Below are positions 7,156-13,277 of a stretch of 13,277 nucleotides of DNA, piece by piece (the stretch's first letter is position 1; the number at the start of each line of letters is the position of its first letter). A program made the position numbers and the translations under genes. This DNA comes from Clostridiales bacterium (GTDB lineage Bacteria; Bacillota_E; Sulfobacillia; Sulfobacillales; JAIMBI01). The stretch spans positions 1 to 13,277 of the forward strand of contig DAHVOH010000079.1 in the NCBI GenBank assembly GCA_027318915.1, in the 5' to 3' direction. The notes under the pieces are model-generated. The model was not told the DNA's origin, searched no databases, and saw only the letters and a list, made by a program, of their open reading frames with translations.

Positions 7156-7616
7156 CTCAGCGGGGCCCCGCTCCTCAGGAGAAGGTTTCGGAGCCCTCTG
7201 GACTGTTCCCGTCCCATCATCCGATTGCTCCCACGGAGTTTTCGCGTCAGTCCTCGGCGCAAGCCGTCTGAACCGCAGACCCGTGTGGCGTCAGGGGTGT
7301 CGAGACCTGCTGCACGTAGTTGGGGGCACGACCCACCCCAGTGGGCGAAACCGGATCCTGGGAGGGCGACCGCCCCATCTGCGTGGCCCTCACCCATGAC
7401 CGAAGGCGTTCTACGCGAAGTGCGAACGGCAGTCGGCACCGCGTGTCGCCGCGACAGGCCGAGCGAGCCGACCGTACGTTGACTGATCCGTGGCCATAGG
7501 CGCGTCGAAATAGCGCGTTCTTTGTGGGGCTTCCCACATCACGAGTGATACGGTGACAGAGGGTGGCTCGCGGGCGAAGTCTCCCGAACCAAGCCTTCGG
7601 AAGGAGGAAGGAACCA
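7156..7616. other. Intergenic region upstream of the EAL gene
   Basis: No gene is convincing in these roughly 460 bases; the open frames are Arg/Pro-rich and carry no recognisable motif. A dyad TGTGGG-GCTT-CCCACA lies at 7523-7538, about 80 bases before the EAL start, and could be an operator or a small hairpin. TTGACT occurs at 7479-7484 but no -10 sits at a proper distance from it. Confidence 0.5.
7601..7608 (+). promoter_or_regulatory. Ribosome binding site deciding the EAL start
   Basis: AAGGAGGA lies nine bases before GTG 7617. The frame is also open upstream to a GTG at 7563, but that would translate the ribosome binding site itself, so 7617 is chosen. Confidence 0.75.
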
Positions 7617-8894
7617 GTGGGACGGGAACTCTTGGACGGTTTATGGGTCGCGGCGCAGCCTATCGTTGATCTGTCCACCGGCGACGTGGTGGGGTATGAA
7701 ACTCTCATCCGCGGCGGCCCCCAGTCTCGCTGGCCCGCTCCGGCACAATTATTTGATGCGGCCCGCAAGCAAGGGCTTGAGGCGGCGCTAGAGGCCCGAT
7801 GCCGCGTGCTTGGGATTGGGTGGGGGTTGCGCCATCTGGCCCCTATGCAAACTTTGTTTTTAAATATTGACGGGGCCCACGCTGACCTGCCCATCAATGC
7901 GTCCGCCCTGGCACTGGCCCCCTCGCGCATTGCTTTGGAAATTTCCGAATCCCAAAATACCCTGGACAACCCTGAGTGTCTCCGGCAAATCCAGCGCTGG
8001 CGCGAACAGGGCTATCGCATCGTGGTCGACGACTATGGTGTTGGGTATGCCGGATTGGGGCTATTGCTGACGATTCAACCCGATGTCGTGAAAATCGACC
8101 GCCTGTTAATCGCCGACATCGACCGACACTCGTCCCGGCAGTCCGTGGTGGCGCACATTCGCGAGTTGGCCCTTGATCAGGGAATGACTTTGGTAGCGGA
8201 GGGGATCGAGACCGAGGGCGAACTCTCTGTCCTGCAGCAGATAGGGATTGGATTGGGACAGGGCTATTTGCTGGGACGGCCCCAGGCGGACCCCGCAGCC
8301 TCTAAAGTGCGCTTGCTCTCCAAGCCCCCGGTCGAGGTGCCTCATGCGGGGGTTCCCTCCGCAGACTGGGATATCCTACAGAAAGCTGCGGAGATGGCTT
8401 ATGGGACACCGTTTCCAGCGTATGTGGTCACACGGGCGCGCCGCATTGTGGCGTGGAACGAGGCCGCTGCAGCCCTCACGGGATGGTCCCGGGCTCAAAT
8501 GGAGCAGCATCGTTGCCATGACCAACGGCTCAATCATCGGGATCTGGCGGGTCGCCCGCTTTGTGTCGGCGCGTGTCCCTTGGTCTGGACCATCGTGAAA
8601 AACCATGCCCACAAACAACAGGTGATCGGGACGGCTGCGGACGGCTCGCGCCTGGAAGTGGAGGTCCTCTCCAGTCCGCTCTGGAATCCGACGACGCAAC
8701 AAACCATCGGAGCGGTTGAATATTTTTGGCCAGTCAAGAATGGTGCGGCGGCAAGTCCGCCAGAGGCGCAGCAGACCGGAGTGGGGAACGGGCGTCGGGA
8801 TGTTGAGCATCCCGAAGCGGTTACCCCCGGATCCAACAAGGCGGGCGATGGTATACAACCCGGTCGGTCTCGGGTGCGGATGGAACGGTGGTGA
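7617..8894 (+). CDS. EAL-domain c-di-GMP phosphodiesterase with a C-terminal Cys-containing PAS domain
   Basis: The protein has 425 residues from GTG 7617. The EAL domain (about 5-235) retains the residues expected of an active enzyme: Glu28 in the signature (written ETL instead of EAL), Asn in FLNID, Glu in ALEISE, Asp138-Asp139 in VVDDYG, Lys159, Glu195 in VAEGIET and Gln215 in GQGYLLGRP. It should hydrolyse c-di-GMP to pGpG. Loop 6 reads DDYGVGYAGL where DFGxGYSS is usual, so activity is likely but not certain. A PAS domain (about 265-385) has three cysteines, C300, C316 and C320, the last two in LCVGACPL. The final 40 residues are a low-complexity tail. No signal peptide or membrane segment is seen, so it is soluble, unlike the GGDEF partner across the IS110 remnant. 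Confidence 0.92.
   Translation: MGRELLDGLWVAAQPIVDLSTGDVVGYETLIRGGPQSRWPAPAQLFDAARKQGLEAALEARCRVLGIGWGLRHLAPMQTLFLNIDGAHADLPINASALALAPSRIALEISESQNTLDNPECLRQIQRWREQGYRIVVDDYGVGYAGLGLLLTIQPDVVKIDRLLIADIDRHSSRQSVVAHIRELALDQGMTLVAEGIETEGELSVLQQIGIGLGQGYLLGRPQADPAASKVRLLSKPPVEVPHAGVPSADWDILQKAAEMAYGTPFPAYVVTRARRIVAWNEAAAALTGWSRAQMEQHRCHDQRLNHRDLAGRPLCVGACPLVWTIVKNHAHKQQVIGTAADGSRLEVEVLSSPLWNPTTQQTIGAVEYFWPVKNGAAASPPEAQQTGVGNGRRDVEHPEAVTPGSNKAGDGIQPGRSRVRMERW
8796..8814 (+). other. Perfect 7-bp hairpin in the EAL tail
   Basis: CGGGATG-TTGAG-CATCCCG forms a perfect 7-bp stem with a 5-base loop inside the low-complexity 3' end of the EAL gene. No T tract follows, so an intrinsic terminator is not supported. 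Confidence 0.35.
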
Positions 8895-9443
8895 CCCGAA
8901 CGACCCAGCCGGCGCGCGACGTTCCTTGCGCTTGCAGGCCACCTCGGTAATGTCCGATCCGCCGGGCAGCGAGACTCTGCGTCGGTGGGCGCGATGATCT
9001 TCTGGTAGTGAGCATCCCCAGCAAGGTTGCCCCGGAGCCCCCCGCGTTCACGGGATCGAATTTGACGCCGAAACGTTGTGTCAATGAGGAGTGGCGCAAA
9101 GTAAGGGGGGCGATGCGCTTTGGCCGACCCGTCCCCCCCACGACGAGCCGCTGGCAAGGTCCCACGCAGTGATCCCCGCATTCCGCCTGGCGGTTCGCAT
9201 CCGGCCCTGTTTGCCGGTTCGCGCGCAACGACATCCACAATTCAGCTAGGCCTCAGTCCAGGCTAGCTGCTTGACCAGTCCATGCCATGTATACTTTCTG
9301 ACAGCCGCCGACAAGAACCGACGCCGAGAGGACGGCACGGCAGCCCCCAGCAGCGCATTCACCAAACCCGGGGGGTCAATCGGGCGCGGTGTAGGCCGTT
9401 GCACTGCACCAACCGTGTGCCTCCATCGCGAGGGAGAGACAGC
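8895..9443. other. Unassigned region between the EAL and PQQ-propeller genes
   Basis: These roughly 550 bases contain open frames on both strands, the longest reaching 9240 on the - strand and extending into the EAL gene. None has a recognisable motif or a ribosome binding site. It may be another decayed mobile element, but I could not match it to a family. A TATACT -10-like box lies at 9290-9295 with TTGACC only 13 bases before it, too close for a normal promoter. Confidence 0.4.
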
Positions 9444-10793
9444 ATGCGGACACGTTATGGTCTTTGGTCTGTGGTATTTCTGGGAGCTCTCATCGTAGGC
9501 TGTGGCGTGTCGACGTCGGCTGCCGCGCACCTCCGCCTGTTCGTGGGCACGCATGCGGCAATCGGTCCCACGCCCTCCACTTGGCCTACTGACCACCGTC
9601 TCCTCAGTAATAACAGTACCGCCGTTGCGGCGTCTTTCGCGGGGCCAGGACCTCACTATGTGGTGCAGTTTCCTTACAAGGTCTCCAGTGATACCCCCGT
9701 CGTGAACGGCCTGGCTTACCTGACGTCCGGGGACGTCTCCGGCACCTCACATCCGGCGGCTGGCACCCTCTGGGCCGTCGATCCGGCATCCGGGCGTGTG
9801 ATTTGGCGGCGCACGTTGCCCAATACGGCCTTTGCAGAGCCTATTGTGGCCGACGGGCGGGTCTATGTGGGGGTGGGTAACATTCTCTTCCCTCGCTCCC
9901 CCAGCCCAACGTCGCGCCACTTGACCCGTGGCACCGGCGTCAGCGGTGTGTGGGCTTTCTCTGCCCGGAGTGGAGAGCTGCTATGGCACATGCGCACCGA
10001 CGGCGCCGATCAAGCTCCCGTCACGGTGTCCCATGGGGTCGTTTATCTGGCCAGCGGGGACCGCTATTTTTACGCCCTGAACGCAGCTACCGGCGCGATG
10101 TTGTGGAAAGTTCCCCTGCACGCTTACGTCAGTCGATCAGGACCCCGAATCATCGGTTCGATGGCGTTCGTGGGTGGTGCCGACCCAGGGTCCGTTGTAG
10201 CCATCAATCTCCTGAGCCATCGGGTCGCGTGGCGGACCCTCATCCCGAACGCGCAAGCCGGGGTCGATGACACACCTCTGGCTTACGCTCATGGCATCCT
10301 GCTCACCGCAGCCATTACCGTCCGGCACGATCAAGTTCTCCCGTCCACCAGCCTCCACCATCACGCGGATCTCTTTGCGCTAAGCGCCGCGACGGGACAC
10401 ATTCTCTGGCATCGCCAGCTGGCTCGCGGGACCATGCCCAACTTGAAGGCCACGGGCACTCCGCTGATCGCGGGGTCGACAGCCTATGTCGGGAACGCAA
10501 TCAACGGCGCGGTAACTGCGGTGGCGCTCACCAATGGTCACGTGCTGTGGCGATTTACCGCCGACAGCCCGGTCAAAAAGCCCCCCGTCCTGGCCCAGGG
10601 TCGACTGTATTTCGTCAGCCTGCATGGCACTTTGTATGCTTTGTCGACAGCGGGCCGGCTGTTGGCCCGCCAGAGCCTCGGCCCGGTCGCCAATGTGCGC
10701 GGTCCGGTGTTGATCAACCGGACGCTACTGGTCGTCCTCAACACCGTCTCCCACGGATATCTTTGGGCCGAACCCGTGAACAGTCTTCGCTAA
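9444..10793 (+). CDS. PQQ-repeat beta-propeller lipoprotein
   Basis: This 449-residue protein begins with a lipoprotein signal: basic MRTR, a hydrophobic run and the lipobox IVGC with Cys20. It is therefore exported and lipid-anchored. PQQ-like blade motifs of the form S/T/N-G-x-x-x-W recur at SGRVIW (116), SGELLW (176), TGAMLW (216), HRVAW (259), TGHILW (317) and NGHVLW (364), each followed by strands such as VYVGVG, VVYLASGD and AYVGNA. This is a BamB/PQQ-type propeller. No catalytic PQQ-dehydrogenase residues can be assigned, so a scaffold, binding or envelope role is more likely than an enzyme. ATG 9444 has GAGGGAGAG just upstream; the frame extends to 9282, but that would bury the signal peptide. 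It follows the EAL gene after 550 bases, so a shared transcript is uncertain. Confidence 0.88.
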   Translation: MRTRYGLWSVVFLGALIVGCGVSTSAAAHLRLFVGTHAAIGPTPSTWPTDHRLLSNNSTAVAASFAGPGPHYVVQFPYKVSSDTPVVNGLAYLTSGDVSGTSHPAAGTLWAVDPASGRVIWRRTLPNTAFAEPIVADGRVYVGVGNILFPRSPSPTSRHLTRGTGVSGVWAFSARSGELLWHMRTDGADQAPVTVSHGVVYLASGDRYFYALNAATGAMLWKVPLHAYVSRSGPRIIGSMAFVGGADPGSVVAINLLSHRVAWRTLIPNAQAGVDDTPLAYAHGILLTAAITVRHDQVLPSTSLHHHADLFALSAATGHILWHRQLARGTMPNLKATGTPLIAGSTAYVGNAINGAVTAVALTNGHVLWRFTADSPVKKPPVLAQGRLYFVSLHGTLYALSTAGRLLARQSLGPVANVRGPVLINRTLLVVLNTVSHGYLWAEPVNSLR

Positions 10794-10896
10794 AAAGACG
10801 CCTTCGCCGTGCCGTGACCGCACCGACGCTGTAGGCACTCCTGTGCTCCGCCGCTCTCTATAGTGGTCCCAGGAATTTAGACGGGCCCTGCACTCC

Positions 10897-10914
10897 CTAC
10901 TCATGATGAATGAG
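10897..10914. repeat. Right arm of the 6.5-kb-spaced inverted repeat
   Basis: CTAC followed by TCATGATGAATGAG pairs with the arm at 4332-4349: 17 of 18 bases match, plus CCG beyond a one-base gap. It lies about 100 bases after the PQQ-propeller stop. Confidence 0.45.
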
Positions 10915-11057
10915 GCCGGTCCACAGTTCGCAAAGCATGGATGAGGCTCAGCGTGGAAGCGCCAAGGCAGGGCCACACACGGAAGGCGCCGACAGATGGA
11001 TTGACGCACGCGGGGACCCCGCTATTCAGTGATATGGCACTTCCTGTCCAAAAGGGC

Positions 11058-11086
11058 TTGACACCTTCCGGAGCCTTCTGCAGTAT
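11058..11086 (+). promoter_or_regulatory. Candidate sigma-70-type promoter for the molybdopterin oxidoreductase
   Basis: A consensus -35, TTGACA (11058-11063), is followed after 17 bases by CAGTAT (11081-11086), which keeps the key A at position 2, A at 5 and T at 6 of the -10 box. Transcription would start near 11093 and leave a leader of about 130 bases before the gene. Confidence 0.4.
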
Positions 11087-11221
11087 CGAAGATGATGAAA
11101 TGAGAAGACAGAGTCATACAATGAGGACCACACTTGCACCTGTCAACACCCAGAACCCCAGGCCTTGAAGGTGCGTCGGGCGGCCTCCGCGGGCGAAGCG
11201 CGTCGAGCGGGAAGAGTGAGG

Positions 11222-13277
11222 ATGGCGGACCACATGGAAACGGTGCAGCGGACGATCTGCTCGATGTGCACCTCGGGCTTTTGTCCCACGGACGTGCGCG
11301 TGGAGGACGGACGTGCGGTGGCGGTCGACATCGGAGCGGTGCCGTGTCCACGCGGGAAGGCCCAGCTGGAATTCGTGTATCACCCCGACCGTCTGCGGCG
11401 GCCGTTACGGCGAACCGGGCCACGCGGAACCGGACAATTTGCCCCGGTGTCCTGGGATCTGGCCTTGGGAGACATCGCCGCCCAACTCTTGAAGATCCGG
11501 CACCGGTATGGCGCCGAGTCCGTCGTCTTTTTTGTCGGCTATACCCAGGAGCCCAGGCCCTACGTGCAACGTTTGGCGCATGCATTCGGTTCGCCCAACT
11601 ACGTGACCGAGAGTAGCTGTTGCTTTCTGGCGACCACGTTAGCGGCTGCGGCCACCTACGGGCCAGCTTGGCGGTATTTCCACTATAGCGGCGCCCTCCA
11701 TCCCGCGACACGCCTACATATGCTTTGGAGTGCGAACCCTCCCGTTTCTTCCCCGCCGACGGTGGCCAATCTCTGGGAGGCCCAGGGCCGGGGGACTCGT
11801 CTCATCGTGGTGGATCCCCGGCGGACCGAAACGGCCCGCCGGGCGGATATGCACCTCCAACTGCGACCGGGAACAGACGGAGCCCTGGCCTTGGCCCTCA
11901 TCCATGTGATCGTGGCTGAAGGTCTGTATGACCACGCGTTCGTCAAAGACTGGACGGTGGGGTTTGACAACCTCGTGCGTTTGGTGGAGGCCTTTCCCCC
12001 GCGGAGAGGACAGGCGATCACCGGGGTGCCCGCGGACCAGATCCGGGAGACGGCCCGGCTCCTGGCACGTATCAAGCCTGCGAAGATCCAGTTTAGTGCC
12101 AGTGCGACGGTCCATGCTGCCAACGGCGTGCAGAACCACCGTGCCATTATTCTTCTGCCCGCCCTGACGGGGAATCTAGACGTGCCCGGGGGTAACATGC
12201 TGCCCTTCGATCAGCCGCCCCCTCTGCGGGATATCAGTCTTCGCGAACGGCTAGCCAGCCTGCCGCCGCGGATCGGGACCGAGCGCTTCCCGTTCTGGAG
12301 CCAGGTTACCGACGAGGGGCAGTTGGCCGGCCTCGCCGACCAGATCGTCAGTGGTCGCCCGTACCCAATCAAAGCGCTGATAGGGATCGGCGCCAACGTG
12401 ATGATGTTCGCGGACTCGGCGCGCATGCGGGAGGCATGGACGCAACTGGACCTGCTGGTGTTCACCGACTTCTTCCCCACGCCCACCACTGATCTGGGCG
12501 ACTATGTGCTGCCGGCCGCCACGTACATGGAGGGACCCGCCCTGGTGACCGGCCCTCCCTTTTCGCCACAGGCCGCGCGAGTACGCTATCGGGAGGCGGT
12601 GCTGGAGCCGTGGGGTGAGAGCCGGCCGGACTGGTGGATCCTGTTCGAATTGGCTGCTCGACTCGGGTTGCGGGATATGTTCTGGCAGGGCGATTTCGAA
12701 CGCTCAGTGGCGGACATCCTCTCCCCGAGCGGGATCGACCTGGCAGAGCTCCGCCGCCACCCAGAAGGCCTGCCCCTCCCGACTCGGCCGCACGAGCCGT
12801 GGGGGTATCGGCATACCGGGTTCGACACCCCGTCCGGCAAGGTGGAGATCAGGTCCAGCCTCCTGGAGGCGTGCGGATATGAGGGGTTGCCCGTCTACCG
12901 GGAACCGACCGAGAGTCCGCGCCGTCCGGCGTTGGCAGCCGACTACCCACTGGTACTGACGACGGGCGCCCGCGTGCCCGTGTATACGCATTCCCAGTTC
13001 CGCCGAGTGACGTCCCTCCAGCGCCAACTGCCTGAGCCTCAGCTGGAGGTGAACCCGGCTGACGCGTCGCTACGCGGGATCGCCACGGGCGAGCAGGTGG
13101 TGCTCTCCACGCTTCGCGGACGCATCCTCGTGCGGGCGGAGGTAACGGACGTTGTACCGCCCGGGGTGGTGCAGATGGGCCACGGATGGCCGCAAGCGGA
13201 CGTCAATCTGCTCACCGACGGGGTGCAGGTGGATCCGATCTCCGGTTTCCCGGCATTTAAGTCGCTGTTGTGTCAGG
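11222..13277 (+). CDS. Molybdopterin (bis-MGD) oxidoreductase, 3' end cut by the window
   Basis: The frame is open for 685 codons to the window edge. It starts with a [4Fe-4S] motif, C13-x2-C16-x4-C21 with C42 in PCPRGKA, followed by YHPDRLRRPL, typical of the DMSO-reductase superfamily. VSWDLAL, GSPNYVTESSCC (C134 in the position of the Mo ligand, preceded by C133), IVVDPRRTETARRAD, ALTGNLDVPGGN, VFTDFFPTPTTDLGDYVLPAATYME and the C-terminal dinucleotide-binding domain (LVLTTGARVPVYTHSQFR; GHGWPQADVN) follow. The end reads DPISGFPAFKSLLC, normally only a few residues from the stop. No twin-arginine signal is seen, so it should be cytoplasmic. The substrate cannot be told; relatives include thiosulfate/polysulfide reductase-like and uncharacterised enzymes. 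The [4Fe-4S] loop is short. ATG 11222 or ATG 11234 may be the start; neither ribosome site is decisive. Confidence 0.9.
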   Translation, partial: MADHMETVQRTICSMCTSGFCPTDVRVEDGRAVAVDIGAVPCPRGKAQLEFVYHPDRLRRPLRRTGPRGTGQFAPVSWDLALGDIAAQLLKIRHRYGAESVVFFVGYTQEPRPYVQRLAHAFGSPNYVTESSCCFLATTLAAAATYGPAWRYFHYSGALHPATRLHMLWSANPPVSSPPTVANLWEAQGRGTRLIVVDPRRTETARRADMHLQLRPGTDGALALALIHVIVAEGLYDHAFVKDWTVGFDNLVRLVEAFPPRRGQAITGVPADQIRETARLLARIKPAKIQFSASATVHAANGVQNHRAIILLPALTGNLDVPGGNMLPFDQPPPLRDISLRERLASLPPRIGTERFPFWSQVTDEGQLAGLADQIVSGRPYPIKALIGIGANVMMFADSARMREAWTQLDLLVFTDFFPTPTTDLGDYVLPAATYMEGPALVTGPPFSPQAARVRYREAVLEPWGESRPDWWILFELAARLGLRDMFWQGDFERSVADILSPSGIDLAELRRHPEGLPLPTRPHEPWGYRHTGFDTPSGKVEIRSSLLEACGYEGLPVYREPTESPRRPALAADYPLVLTTGARVPVYTHSQFRRVTSLQRQLPEPQLEVNPADASLRGIATGEQVVLSTLRGRILVRAEVTDVVPPGVVQMGHGWPQADVNLLTDGVQVDPISGFPAFKSLLCQ

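Larger units (their letters stand above)
10794..11221. other. Leader of the molybdopterin oxidoreductase gene
   Basis: No gene is supported in these roughly 430 bases; a 75-codon frame (10941-11168) has no ribosome site and no recognisable motif. The region holds the right arm of the inverted repeat (10897-10914) and a promoter candidate (11058-11086). The stretch TAGTGGTCCCAGGAATTTAG at 10861-10880 vaguely recalls an IS terminus, but no partner was found. Confidence 0.5.

Noticed and set aside
8821..9240. 139-codon open frame on the - strand
   Set aside because: It overlaps the EAL 3' end and has no ribosome site or recognisable motif. It may be a decayed element, but a gene call is not supported.
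1..13277. CRISPR arrays, tRNA or rRNA genes
   Set aside because: No regularly spaced repeats, cloverleaf-like segments with T-loop signatures, or rRNA-like sequence were seen on either strand by eye.

Overview
This is a high-GC bacterial window. Strong GGAGG-type ribosome binding sites, GTG starts and the gene types would suit a high-GC Bacillota (Sulfobacillus- or Symbiobacterium-like) or an actinomycete relative. That guess is weak because there is no rRNA or core marker. All seven convincing genes lie on the + strand, and three decayed insertion sequences separate them.

Region 1 (about 60-2700) is a compact operon. A tiny reading frame interrupted by an in-frame TGA (67-177) comes first. 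An Asp-box (BNR) beta-propeller protein follows (192-1259), overlapping by ATGA a 90-residue MoaD/ThiS-like sulfur carrier that ends exactly in Gly-Gly (1256-1528). An E1-like MoeB/ThiF enzyme fused to a rhodanese domain closes the operon (1542-2696). The E1-rhodanese should adenylate and thiolate the carrier; the propeller's role is unknown.

Region 2 (about 2700-4600) holds an IS3-family remnant on the - strand and an IS256-family remnant on the + strand. The latter has lost the segment with its first catalytic Asp. A leader with a promoter candidate follows.

Region 3 (about 4600-10800) is a cyclic-di-GMP module: a membrane GGDEF protein with intact active and inhibitory sites (4598-6082) and an EAL phosphodiesterase (7617-8894). 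Both carry their PAS domain at the C-terminus, and an IS110-family remnant (6237-7155) lies between them. A PQQ-type beta-propeller lipoprotein follows (9444-10793). An imperfect inverted repeat of about 20 bp (4332-4349 and 10897-10914) brackets exactly this segment.

Region 4 (from about 10800) is a leader with a good promoter candidate and a molybdopterin oxidoreductase (11222 to the window edge) that lacks only its last few residues. Its cofactor needs a sulfur carrier of the kind made in region 1, so a molybdenum theme on both sides, interrupted by mobile DNA and the c-di-GMP cassette, is a reasonable but unproven reading.
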